Translations under genes and position numbers: made by a program
Assembly (NCBI GenBank): GCA_000697355.1
Contig: JNEN01001266.1
Location: forward strand, 1-64,000
Length of the DNA stretch: 64,000 nt
Direction of reading: 5' to 3'
Origin: Syncephalastrum monosporum B8922
Taxonomy: Eukaryota; Mucoromycota; Mucoromycetes; Mucorales; Syncephalastraceae
Part shown: positions 1-11,091 of the stretch, piece by piece
Layout: every line of letters starts with the position of its first letter
How positions within the stretch are numbered: position 1 is the stretch's first letter
Notes under the pieces: model-generated
What the model was told of the DNA's origin: nothing
Seen by the model: the letters and a program-made list of their open reading frames with translations, nothing else
Database searches by the model: none

Positions 1-493
1 AGAAAAAAAAAAATAAAGGGAAAAAAAAAAAAAAAAAAAAAGGTACTGTTCCTGAAGCTGCGTTTGGGCCTTTTTGCATGTACAAAAATAGTGGTTTTTG
101 GAGCGGCGGTGTCAATTGGATCATGCAACTCAGATAAAGTTGCACGAAAATGTTTAATGCAGAGCAATGCAAGACGCTTATGCCTTACTGTATATACTGG
201 TTTATTGAATGTGATAGTGTGTGTACCTTGTAAAGTACGTTATACACATCCCAACACAAGATAGCTAGTTTCCATCACATCAGCGTCTGTCTCCATAGCG
301 ATCTCCTAGACAGCCTTATGAGAGGCGCCAGGCACAGTTGTCCAGTGCATTGGACTCATCTTTGGGCAAAAAAAGGCAGGAAAAATAGTGAATCCCAACT
401 CCAATGAGTCAATGAAGGCTGGCCATCTGCTCATGCGGGCTCTATACTGTCTCTTCCCACACATACACTGGCTTTGAATAAATCGACACACTG

Positions 494-512
494 GCGCGCG
501 CGCGCGCGCGCG
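494..512. repeat. Alternating CG dinucleotide tract upstream of the arm L ORF
   Basis: About nine CG dinucleotides lie some 75 bases before the ATG of the GC-rich ORF and are followed by a long pyrimidine tract. The same tract sits at the mirror position in arm R (16495-16513). Alternating CG of this length can adopt Z-DNA, and its position suggests a promoter element, but that is inference. Confidence 0.8.
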
Positions 513-587
513 TAGTTTGAGCGCGATTTTTATGCGATTTTTTTTTCCTTTTTTTTTTTCTTTTCTTTTCTCTTCACATTTATCGTC

Positions 588-2106
588 ATGCCTTCTACGC
601 CTTTGACAAACCACTGGACCTTTGCACCTCGCATCTCGCCCGTGCCTATTCTTCGCCTAGAGCCCGTTCCGACAGGGCTGGCCATGCAAGCATTTCAATT
701 CAAGCCGTCGATCGGCGACGTGCCGACCCTGCGACTCGCTGCGCCCGCTGCGCCCGCTCGCCCGTCCCGCCCGAACCTTGCCCACAAGCTGGAGCGCCGC
801 TCGCCTGCTGGGCAGGTCGGTGCCTTTTTAACCAAGTTCGACTTCCACTTTACGTCCTCCTCGTACTCCGGTGCATTGGCGCTCGCGCTGAACACACGGG
901 ATGCTAAAGACTACCGTCTCGCTTTCCCGTCCCACGCCGACGCCCGCTCTTCGTCTGTTTCGCGCCCCTCCGCTGCCACTGCGCCCGTGTGGACTGCTGC
1001 TGCTGCAGCTGGGCCTGCTCGTTTTTCTTCGTCCTCGGTGTCGGTGTCCTCGGTGTCGGTGTCCTCGGTGTCCTCGTCGTCCTGCTTCTCCTCCTCCTAC
1101 TTCTCCTCCTCCGCTCTCTCCTCCTCCACGTCGCTTGCGGGCCCCGTCGCAGCCGTAGCAGCTGGACGGGCAGCTGCCGCCGCAGCTGGGCGTGCGTCCT
1201 CTTCTTCCTCCTCGGTGTCGTTGTCGTCGACTTTCTCGTCTTTGTCCTCTGCGTCGCCTTCGGGCCCCATCGCTGCGGGGGCAGCTGGACGTATCTCTGG
1301 CGCTCATGCTGCGCAAGCCTCTGCTGTGCGCTCTGCCCGTGTCTGTTGACCGCCCCGCCCGCCTTTCTGTTGTCCGTGGTCCCCGTGTCTCCGCTGTCCG
1401 GGTTCGTCGCGCCTCTGGTCGTCGCACTCGTCGTGTGTCGGCTCTCCACGCTGCCGGCATCTCGGCTGTGCGTGTTCCCCGCGTGTCTGGCGTCCGTGCT
1501 GGGCGTATTTCTGGCCCTCGTCGCCTTCCTGCTTTCCGCGTCGCTGCCCGGATCTCTGCTTCCCGCGCTCGTCGCGTTTCTGGTGCTCGTGCGCGTCGTC
1601 GTCTGTCTGCCATTCGCGCTGCTGCCTGCCTGGCTGCTGCCCGCGCTCGTCGCGTCTCGGGTGCTCGTGTGCGTCGTCTGTCTGTTGTGCGCGCCGCCTG
1701 CGTCGCTGTTGTTCGTGCCGCTCCTCTGTCTGCCGTCAGGACTGGACGTGTCTCGCGCGTTTGCGCTCGTCGAGTCTCTGCGGTCCGGGCCGCCCGCCGC
1801 GCTGTCTTTCGCGCTGCCCGCCTGTCCTCCTTCCGCGCTCGCCGCTGCGGCCGCCCTTCGTCTGGCGCTTCTCCTGGCCGTGGTGCCGGCCCTGCCTGTG
1901 GGTCTGTCCCTGCGACCCTCACCTGGGCGCAGGTGGAATTGGAGGATGAGGACATCCTCATGGGGGATGCTCCCCCGCTGCGCCAACCTGGCGCGTCCAG
2001 GTTCGCCGTGCTCCGTCGCCAAGCCAGGTCGGCGACGGGGCACACCTGGTTGCGGCGCCGCCCATCTGGGCCGCGTCATGAGCGGCGGCTGGTGTCCGCC
2101 TCGTAG
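588..2106 (+). pseudogene. Arm L copy of the octapeptide-repeat ORF, frameshifted
   Basis: The frame starts at an ATG behind a CT-rich leader and matches the arm R ORF (14678-16411, minus strand) almost residue for residue for about 250 codons. It then hits a stop at 1347-1349, because a 179-base segment present in arm R is missing here. The breakpoint sits at a 4-base direct repeat (CACG on the arm R plus strand), which fits a slippage or microhomology deletion. After the deletion the repeat-encoding sequence continues in another frame to a stop at 2104-2106. Differences in the first 250 codons (A to P, S to P, G to S, A to S) are all amino-acid changing, so there is little sign of purifying selection. 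The function is unknown. Confidence 0.6.
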
Positions 2107-2109
2107 CTG

Positions 2110-3684
2110 GTAAGAGCTTTGTCATTTCTTGTATTCTCATGACCAGTTTAATTAACTCGCTTTTCGTTTTTAGGCAGCCCCCTCTGTGGTGTACCGGGAG
2201 AGCCGCCTGCCCATAGCTGCCGTATCCGGAGCCGACTAGCCGGTGCTACTTCACCCCACGACGGGAGACCCTCCCGCCCAAACCGATGCACACCGAGACG
2301 TATAAGGTCTCTAGCAGGCATCTCGAGAACAATGGCATTCACGTCCTCTCGTCTTTGGCTCAAAAGATAAGTATTTGCCTTCTTTTTCTTTTTTTCTCGA
2401 TGAATGGGGTCTAACAACATGACGCAGGTAGCCACCCGTCGAAAGTGAAGGATAGTATCCCAGTCATCGGTCTCCTGGCCACAGTATATGACTGCGAACT
2501 ATCCTACAACCCATTTTGTAGGGCTCCGGATGATGCCATTGTTCTTCTGTTTATCTTCGCTCATGCTCGCACTGCCGCAACGAATACACCGCACTTTCAT
2601 GGTGCCAAACTGGACCAAGTAAAAATACATGGACGGACGGTTGGGAAAGGTACAGTACAATGAGAAAATAAAGCAAGAATAAACAGGTACTCATCTCCTT
2701 TGATAGTCTCAAAAGTGCACGGTCTTGCGGTTGGGGGGTGTCTCCATCCGGGGTGGAGTGGTACCGGTAGGTCGGCAAGGACGGAAACACTGTCGGCACG
2801 CGTCAGGGCGAAAGGCGGCGAACCCGGTGCACCGCGAAGGGGGTCGCCATCGCTGCGGGGCGGACACCATTGCGGGGAGGTTGACGGAAAACAAGGCCTT
2901 TTGGCGGACCTAACCGCCGGAAGAGGTGGGAGGAAGGAAGTTTGGGGCAATACGAACGGTTTGTCCTCCAGGAGCACATCGCATCTTTTCATGTCAAGGT
3001 AAAGTACCTCACTCACTGATTCACCGAACCAGGTCCATTTACTCATATCATTTGAATCATACCTATTTGATTAGGTGAAGCGACGTTTTCCTCTACGGTT
3101 TCCTACGGTTCTGGTGGTATCAATAGGATTTGTCCCTTTTGTTCCGTTCCTCAGGTCGGTACTCAGACTATACAAAGCGTCACACCACGCATTAACTCCT
3201 AATCTTTTCATGGGCAGTTTGGATGGCAAAACAAACACACACGACACACAAGCTATCTCGTATCCCTCGCTCTCATTCGATTGAGGATGGGCTTGGCACG
3301 ATGATCAAGACCTGGACCTTCTATTTCCTACGCATGGCGGCTTAACACTGAGGCGTCGTACAGCAAACATACATTAATTTTGGTGAACAAAGGTCAGTCT
3401 GCAACACCAATTGAAGATATTTCATGCCTTGCTCATCAGTAATATGAGTAGCGCAGGTTCCGATTGGACTCGAGGTCGCTGCCCTACCTGAGTCGTGGTA
3501 GCTACCAATACACCTCCAAAGGTCTAGTTGGCACAGTACCTTTTCTACTCTCGATTGCTTCGACAAGGCAGGCGTATCATGCTTGGGTACCCGGGACCAG
3601 CAAATTTACAGCCCTTTATGGTGGCGACTAGTACCCACGACTACAGAAAGAAAGGCAAACAGCACGGAGCCATGTTTGCAAAAC
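2110..3684. other. Arm L interior, no secure gene
   Basis: This part follows the repeat ORF and is mirrored at about 13042-14670 in arm R. A GTAAGAG donor-like site at 2110 pairs with TTTTTAG at about 2174, giving a plausible 65-base intron directly after the ORF. A GC-rich block around 2700-2900 is open in several frames on both strands; the frames differ between arms through compensating indels, so none looks conserved as protein. The block at about 2895-3245 is the part that recurs in diverged form at 49.3 kb. I see no protein family here. Confidence 0.5.
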
Positions 3685-4107
3685 GGTATGTGTTCAACCC
3701 CCTTCAATTGACAATATCAAATGCTTATACTTTGCCTGGACCACTGATAGGGACACAAGGATAGACGACCGGACACCGGATCTCATGAAGAATGATTACA
3801 AGGGAACAACTACGGCAGATGATTACACAGACAGCGCAAGGGCATGTGTACAAAAAGGTAAGCTTTTAATGTTCTGCAAGTAACAATATCAAATACTTAC
3901 AGTATATCATATATGCATCACTGACAGGGACACGAATATAACCGGGCGGACACACCGGATAAGATGGCGAACGATTAGGAAAGAACAACTGCGACCGATA
4001 ATTACACAGACAGCACGCGGGCATGGTGTGCAAAAAGGTATGTGATTATTTGCACCTGGACAAATATATATAAGATGCTTATACAATGCCGATTCTTTTC
4101 GCTGACA
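3685..4107 (+). repeat. Tandem exon-intron-like modules in arm L
   Basis: Two and a half copies of a degenerate unit of about 175 bases are present: 3685-3856, 3857-4036 and a partial copy from 4037. Each begins with a good splice donor (GGTATGTG, GGTAAGC, GGTATGTG). An AT-rich stretch containing ATATCAAATGCTTATAC-like sequence follows, then an acceptor-like CACTGACAG, and then an exon-like block with CCGGACACCGGAT, ATTACACAGACAGC and a GCAAAAAG end. The preserved donors and acceptors suggest duplication of an exon plus its intron. The mirror copy lies at about 12620-13041 on the minus strand. Reading frames across the modules are interrupted in arm L, so coding capacity is unproven. Confidence 0.7.
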
Positions 4108-4576
4108 GTGCGCGCAAACGAACTCAAAGTACACCCATCACATTTGGCGAAAAACAGCATCCATATTATTCCACATATCGTGGATCCCGACATGCGATCA
4201 TTCCTACTTCTTCATGGTCATTGGTGCGCAGACGTCTTATCCTACTGTCTTGACCATCGCAACCTACTTTATATGTGGCGAACACACCCAACATACTGCT
4301 CTGGTAGCTCTCGACTATCGTTTTGAGATTGCTGGAAGCACCTTTGGAAAGGTAAAGCAAGCGTACCGCAGTTGACATGACAATGATCTTACGTGATTTT
4401 CATAGAGCATGTGCCGTATATGATACTCGACACTCCTGCGCATACTGTGGACAATCGCCTTCTCGCTACACGCATTCCGAGCCCCAATTTGTACGCTGCT
4501 TGGGTGAACAAAGGCCTCTCTGGATGGAACATCAATCTGTGCTTGACTCATCTTGGCTGGCTGCAACAACAACAAC

Positions 4577-4611
<35 letters not shown>

Positions 4612-5596
4612 CATATCCAAATCCAAATCCAATACCAAACCAGAAAGCATCGTCCGGCCCAGACATTACATGGTAAGCAAAAATGACAGGTGATGATCAT
4701 AGTCATGTATTAATTCATCCTTGCTTAATGTCTTGTTATAGGACACCGGACATGGTAGACGGACACATACACAAAAGTCCCTTCTACAGGATCGATTGGC
4801 CTACAAGTCAGTAGGCATATCCAAAGCCAAATCCTTCTTGAAACGCTTTCACACGCATCAGCTATCAGCAAATGCATACGCAGCACAAACCCCAACAAAA
4901 GAAAAAGAGCAAGTCACTTGTATAATGCACTACCCAGCAGACGCACTAGTTCACCCAGGTAGCATGGCCTATAGCTCGTCTTACACAAATAAAAATAAAA
5001 TACTTGTGGTGTGTACACTACACCTATCTTATTATACTGCATGATCATCCACTGAATCTGTGTTGAAAGAGACGTGCGTGTGTTTACAGAAAATGAGTTT
5101 TGGTGGATGTGCTCACTGCCGTGGACAGAGCAAGGATCACTTGGCCAATCGCATTGCATCGCAGTCAGACTAGACCACGATCACCGCTTTTACTTTGGGA
5201 GAAAAGGTACGTGCCCCAATCTCTCAATCATTCCGGATCTTCTTCTTCAAACACACAATTCGCCCAGACTGATCTTGCTTCTGCAGCCCGCTGAAGGTGA
5301 AACGAGAGCCATGCTGGGCGCTCATTGAACCAAGATGACGATGGGTGCCGAGTATCACGCGTAAATAGCCTTGGATGGTCACCACCTTGCACTGATTTAT
5401 TTTTTTCTTGTTTCTCCTTCTTTCTAGTCTCCATCCACACGCTCTCTTTCCTGTAGGCTTGCCACGGGGATCTTTCTGTTACGGCAGCAAGCATTAAGGG
5501 ACACCAGCAAAGGTACGTCCCTGAATTGTAATCATGCAAGACTCCAATTGCCGCACGCCGACCGGCATGACGCGTTGCACAGACTCAAACATGCCC
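4108..5596 (+). other. Arm L inner part with candidate spliced exons
   Basis: Several open segments are bounded by convincing splice signals. A block at 4108-4326 follows GCTGACAG and encodes 72 residues conserved in arm R with only three changes. A block at about 4408-4674 ends in a GGTAAGC donor and holds a CxxC...H...C-like segment plus a Q/N/K-rich microsatellite tract. A block at about 5090-5204 ends in GGTACGTG. A block at 5426-5511 follows a long pyrimidine tract and TTCTAG and ends in GGTACGT. The phases do not join into one clean protein in either arm. I recognise no family. It may be a decayed multi-exon gene or a spliced non-coding transcript. Confidence 0.4.
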
Positions 5597-7662
5597 ACTT
5601 GCACCTCGTGTCCGGTAACACAAGACCGCACAGCACAGCACACTGACCAAAAAGCAGCACGCACTCCTTGGCGATGGCCACGCCACCATCCACGCATATC
5701 CACCTCAGAACAGGTATTTCACCACATCCATTCATGCACAGAAATTGATCCATCACTGCGTACCATCCCCAACCAAGCCGCCAACACTGCAGACAGGCCT
5801 CTTACTACCTTTCCATGCTACAGCCATCCTCTCTGTTAGGTGAGAACGGACATGTGCAAGTAGCAGCATTACAACAAAGTGCATCGATACCAAGCTATTT
5901 CCGTGTTCATTTTTTAGCTAATCAGCTCCCAGATCAGCCCAACCCAAGTCCATACGCGGTGCATTGAAAACCCTTCGATACGATGAGCTTTTCGGGCCGT
6001 CTTAACGTCCGCTTTTCAGATCCCAATCAGCCAAGTGCGTCCTGGTCGAGTTATCGCCGGGTGGAAGTCAAATTTTCTATGGGAGCAAAAGCCACGGGAT
6101 TGTTGCAAGGGATAGTATATCATGGAAAAGGAAGGATGGATTCAGTTTGTAGGGCATTGGTGTGTCGAAGGCGTTCGGTATCAGGATTGTGCTATGATGG
6201 TGCCGTTGGGGCATTCGCGAATGCTGTATCAAAGTTAGTACATGGTGCCATTCCTTTCACATTTTGTTCACACCAGATCGGATGGTCATGAACGCATAAA
6301 TCTTCTGGCTGCACAGTGCCCTCCTGCTTTGCAACGTCATGTAAAAGCGAAGGTGCCGAAAGGTTGGTTTCCATGGATATGCTCTTGACACTGTATGTAT
6401 TGAAAAGAAGCATTAGAATGCCTTGGTCATTACCACTCCTGTTTTTATCGTCTTGTTTTTTTTTTTTCAATCCTGGTCAAGCGGTACTGTGCTCCTTCTT
6501 ACGGCAGCTATAAGCCGTAGCACGCCGTTTGACATGTGCAGCTGTTGACAGGCACACACAAACACCAGACCTCTGCTTGATGATATTTGGATTGAATAGA
6601 TATAATGTATGCATATATTCAAATCTTATATATATAACCGCTGTGCTCGTGAACAAAAGCCTTTGTTTCTCTTCCTCACACATTCTGACTCGCTTTCTCT
6701 GTCTCTCTCTTTTCAACAGAATACACAGATACATTGTCTCTGTCTATGTTTTAGATTTGGAGATCGATTCCCCGGCCAATTCGTCCATGCTAAGACTGTT
6801 TGTGAGATGACCATTGAGCTTACGAGCCTTTTTTTGCCACCCATAGGCGATCGAGTGTCCATAGCATAACCCGTGCACTCTGGTGCAACCATGCACAGGT
6901 TGGCCATTGTTCCCTGTTCATAGTAAGTAGTGTAATCTTCCGCTGGTCCGCGGACGTGAATGTGAGATATAGACAGGAGAGAATGTAAAATGAATATAGG
7001 CTCACGAAGTGAGACCTGTATTTTAGGTATATTGAGAATCTGGAGAGAGCATGCGCAAGAGACTGCAACCTAAAGAAGAATGTACTAGAGAGCCTGCATA
7101 TGTGGCACTGGCTGGAGGCGAAGCAAGCTGCGCTCAGTGAAATATAGAGGGAAGAGACGGGAAGAAGCGCTGTTGTGGACAAGATCGCGCGCTCCTTGCA
7201 TAACTATCAAAGCGACTCGTGCTACAGTGTAGGTTGAATTTCGAGCGATAATACAGATATGCAAGGCCTATATAAACCCAAAGTTTATCCTTATACAGTA
7301 CTTTAGTGCTTATGAAGAATCATAGATACCTGCTTCATCGTCTACCCTAAAATCAAATTGCCTACTTGTTTTTACTGCGCTTTTCACTACGCTATGAAAT
7401 ATAGATCAAGGGCGAAAACCTGCTTCTTTTTATAAAACCTTATCCGAGCTTATGCCTACAAGAGCGCATCTAGCTTGGTGGAATTGAACCCCGCATCTCC
7501 AAGTAAGACAAAGTCATGCGTATATAAGTGATAGATGAGTTTGCTTCAGATACTATGATACTACAGATGTGATTGTCTTGACGTCTTGGATGGACTACAT
7601 AGATAGACAGATACACCTTAAATGAGTCGACTGATCCACATAGCAATTTCATTATGAAAACA
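5597..7662. other. Inverted-repeat spacer, left part, no secure gene
   Basis: Unique DNA lies between arm L and the oxidoreductase gene. A plus-strand frame near 5983-6291 is open but not recognised. The segment around 6020-6100 (CAGCCAAGTGCGTCCTGGTC and onward) resembles 9999-10075 on the other side of the oxidoreductase gene in the same orientation, so both may be decayed copies of one unknown sequence. No tRNA, rRNA or transposase was found. Confidence 0.5.
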
Positions 7663-9285
7663 TTACAGTTCCTCTGTTTTAAGCACCATCTTCCCGTCTG
7701 CTCGCAAGCGTTCCAAAAGAACATGTCCAAACGCGGTAGCAGTTGTAAGGACTCCTCCTTCTTTGCCTGGAAGTACTTCATGATCTTTGACGAGGCACAT
7801 CGCCGATTCAATTAGCATGCGGGCTGTATCACCGTATCCACCGTGTTTGAAACCTGCGTAGACCGTGTCAGCTCTCTATGTCTTCCCAATGAGCACCATT
7901 ACCTTTGACAATGCCGCGTACCCGCACAGATTGGTCAGAAGGGCCCTTTTCAGATGTGGCAACGAGCTGGACCTCCCAGGTACTGTTCTCGATCTCTTCG
8001 CGTGTCGGGCCCTCACCACTGCTTGGCAACAGATTTGCCACTCTGTTGCGGGTGAGGCGCATGCGCAACAAGGGGATCATAATGGGACCTAAAAGCACCA
8101 TGACCGTTGTGAACGCAAGAGCAGAAAAGAATTTCATAGATAGCGTTTCGCTTTTATATTGGGTATTAGCTCAAAGTCTCTTTTTCGTCATTCGGTTCAC
8201 TTACTGGTAACGGAACGCAGGACCATAGCCTTCGTCACGTTCGGCAAGAAGAGCCCAGCTACGACGCACAATGCGTTCGTTCGTCGGTGCCATGGCCCAG
8301 AATGCCTGCCAACGCTTACCAAAGTCCTTGTCGCGCCTCATCATCAATGAAGGGATTGAGTCTTTTCCACGCACAGGAGACAGCAGATAAGGGTCAAGTG
8401 ACTGCATGAGCGATATATTATCGTCTCCCATAACTTCTGCGAAGGATTGATAGGTTCCGCCTGACAGACCGCCCTCGAACGAGATGACAGAGCACTTTAC
8501 GTCCTTGATTCCAATATTGTATTTCTTTCGGATGTAATCGCATACCCTACGTAGCATCAAAGAGGGTCAGTACACTTTAGAACTTTTAGTTCTCTGTTGA
8601 GACTCATACATAAAGGTGCCCAGATCACTTGGAATAGAATCAAAACCGCAGCACGGCACAATGAGAGTGCCGTCTTGACGCGCTTTGTTATGGTGCTTGT
8701 CAATAAGGCTCTTGACAAAGTTATATTCGCCCGTGCTATCAATGTAGTGTGTCTGGTTTTCGACACACGCCTCGACGAGCAGACCGCCATATTTGGTGAA
8801 AGGCCCGACAGTACTAAGGACAACGCGCGTCTGACGGACGATACGGTCGAGGGACTCACGGTCGCCCGAGTCACCGATCAACACGTCCACGTGGTTCTAT
8901 ATAGTGTATCGTACTCATATTAGCATAAGGGCAATGCGATCTTTATTGTACTTTGTGACCTACCGCGCATTCGCTGTCAAGCGCCACAAGTTTTGCTTTG
9001 ACGTCTTCGAGTTTCTTGCTGTTGCGTCCAGCTATAGCCCAGCGCACATCCTGACAGTGATAGTACCGAATTTATCAGCTCAGATCATTCATTAAAGGAA
9101 GTACTCAATATGCACACATATCACTTCATACTTTGTTGTTACTTTGGACCAAATACTCGCATACCAGGGATCCAGTAAAACCGGTAGCGCCAAATATCAC
9201 TGAGTTTTATATGTCGCTTGCTTTAGCATAATGAAGGCGGGATTGCATGAAATAAAAAATTACCTAAATCGTATGTTCGTGACAT
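7663..9285 (-). CDS. Saccharopine dehydrogenase-like oxidoreductase, copy 1 (within the inverted-repeat spacer)
   Basis: The product is a saccharopine-dehydrogenase-like (SCCPDH / trans-acting enoyl reductase type) NAD(P)-dependent oxidoreductase, likely membrane- or lipid-droplet-associated; the substrate is unknown. Seven exons joined by six short GT-AG introns give about 420 residues with no break. The N-terminus MSRTYDLVIFGATGFTGSL carries the Rossmann glycine motif GATGFTG. It is followed by the family signatures STVGPFTKYG, THYIDSTGEYN, CCGFDSIPSDLG and GGLSGGT, and a hydrophobic segment (about 30 residues, beginning FFSALAFTTVMVLLGP) near residue 280. The C-terminus has GYGDTARMLIESA and the family's usual TAFGHVLLERLRADG. 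The start is the ATG just before intron 1, matching the paralogue at 20867-22602. All six introns sit at the same places in both genes, so they arose by DNA duplication. Identity to the paralogue is roughly two thirds by eye. Codon use here is more AT-rich than in the paralogue. Confidence 0.9.
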
Positions 9286-11091
9286 TTTCTTGTACGTTGA
9301 TGTGAGCGAAAAAAAAAAAAAAAAAGGTGTGTGCGTGGGACGATACGATGAGAGCGATCATTTTATACAGTAGCCTGCTTTGTACAACTTGACTTTCTAT
9401 TCGCATCATTTGGCGGGGCAGCTTTAAACTGCGACACGTGGACTCTTCCTTCAGCGTTGGCGTAGTACTCTGTTATGGTGTATAAAAGTAACGACGCTAT
9501 ATTGGCATTGCAAATTAGAAATCGTTTTTTCGAGACAAACGTCATTGGCAAATGCATTCCAATTGCACTTGATTTTCTGTGCTCGTTCGGCAAAGCCGCG
9601 TCATGTTACCAAGAAAAGGACTTTTCGGCTTATGTGCTGCTGAAGTCGATCCATACCAAAAATGGTAGATTGTACAGTGTACGTACTGTATGTACATAAT
9701 GTCCAGTATAGGAAGGGCCTTTTTAATACATTCGTCTGGCTCACGTCTTGAACATTCTTGTAACGGAAGAAGGATGGAGTGAGACGGAAAACCCAAAAGT
9801 AAGCGCACGTTACTTTGCAATGCACCACGTAAACTGCAACTTGATGACTGTTTCTTACCGACATTCAGTTGTCAAGCAGTCAAGGCCATGTTGCTCAAAT
9901 CCTCTTCATCTACAGAAGCATTTTCTATCGGTGTCAATGCGGTATAGGATTACGATGGATATTTGTGCCTTTTTCACGTCCGCCTTATAGATGCCAAGCA
10001 GTCAAGCTCGTTCTGGTCAATTCCTCGTCGCGTGCAAGTTCTATGGTGACAAAGCCTTGCGAGAGGTGTACGCGCAGGGATTGGCTGATGGATGTGACGT
10101 TACCATCACGGTATTCATCCAGCTGATGGTGCGCAAAGTCTGTCGAGGAACAGGCGTCTTTCGTATTGACTTTTGCAAAGAAGGCGGAGACCACCGGAGC
10201 CATATCAAGGGCAGCATATCAATGAAAGCGTATGATATATTACAGTCTGTAGGTCGTTTGTTTTCAAAAAACACTCCCTATCAAGTATTTGCATGTGATG
10301 GTAAGGTAAGGTTTGTTAAAACATGTCCGTATATGGTGTATCAAAGGCAGTACCGTAGTCTGTTGGAAACTGAGACCGCCCAATAAAAGTTGAATAACAG
10401 AACCCGGAAGTCAATACAAGTACTTCGCATTGTTGGAGACTCTGTTCGAAGATCACTATAAAAAATAGTTGCCTTGAAAACGAGCACGCTGCTCTTTCGG
10501 GAGTGACATAGCTATCAACGTCTATGTGCGCAGGAAAACCAGAGTGCAGATAATCTTCTTATCCACGCTTTCTGGTGCCGAGGTCGCACCTCCATCTACG
10601 GTGAGATCGTCGTCATCTGCAAGTCCATGCCGTATGGGTATCAGGTTCATGCGAGATGGTTTTATACTCGCACATCAGGCCTTTGGGTGCCGACATGTCA
10701 TGGTTTATTCAGTATCGCTTGTATGGTATTTGCCACCGAGAGGCGATGGACTTGCGGAGCATGAATGCTTGCTTCGGGATGACTGGGACGCTTATTGGCT
10801 GGAAGAACGACGACGTGATTATATCATAGTGCTAATGCAATGCAATGCAGCATTGTATAGCACTTGATACTTTTCTGAGGACGCTACACAGGTGGAAGAC
10901 GGTTGTATGAAATACACTCTAGTGGCGTGCCTAATGAAATAAAGTAGGAAATAAAATTCTGCGCATGTGGAAGGTTCCCGGATACACGTCAATTTTTAGA
11001 CATAAATGGTGGTGCTTCCATGAGCAAGAAATGCTGATCTGTCACGGTGCTGTCTGTGCTGCCTTATGCTACTGCAGTTGAATAATAAAAA
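9286..11091. other. Inverted-repeat spacer, right part, unassigned open frames
   Basis: This stretch contains the short 5' flank of copy 1 (with an A-run at 9308-9325) and two plus-strand frames, 9991-10386 (131 codons) and 10526-10867 (113 codons), neither recognised. The sequence at 9999-10075 resembles 6020-6100 in direct orientation. The first frame has the look of a degraded coding sequence (a segment starting KFYGDKALREVYAQGL is compositionally protein-like), but no family can be named. AATAAA-like signals occur near 10940 and 11085. Confidence 0.4.

Larger units (their letters stand above)
41..5596. repeat. Large inverted repeat, left arm (arm L)
   Basis: This stretch is the reverse complement of 11092-16973. 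The outer edge is sharp: both arms begin AGGTACTGTTCCTGAAGC just inside an A-run (T-run on the right side). The inner edge is also sharp: both arms read GGGCATGTTTGAGTCTGTG and similarity stops at 5596/11092. By eye the arms are mid-90s percent identical where aligned, with many single-base changes and indels; arm L is about 0.33 kb shorter. From outside inward the arm holds an alternating CG tract, a GC-rich repeat ORF, and AT-richer sequence with many splice-donor-like GGTAAG/GGTATG/GGTACG sites. No transposase, reverse transcriptase or target-site duplication was recognised. A duplicated multi-exon locus and the long terminal inverted repeat of an unknown element are both possible. Confidence 0.95.

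Noticed and set aside
1..40. A-run next to arm L read as the poly(A) tail of a retroposon
   Set aside because: The right arm ends in a mirrored T-run, so the A/T-run belongs to the symmetric ends rather than to a one-sided tail. No reverse transcriptase or target duplication is linked to it.
828..2079. Long minus-strand frames (about 390-405 codons) through the GC-rich island of arm L
   Set aside because: They arise because a 24-base GC-rich repeat leaves every frame open. No start context or conserved non-repetitive part supports them as well as the plus-strand ATG frame.
7465..7540. tRNA-like 3' part (GGTTCAATTCC) on the minus strand
   Set aside because: The T-arm stem does not pair beyond two bases and there is no D-arm or acceptor stem at the right distance.
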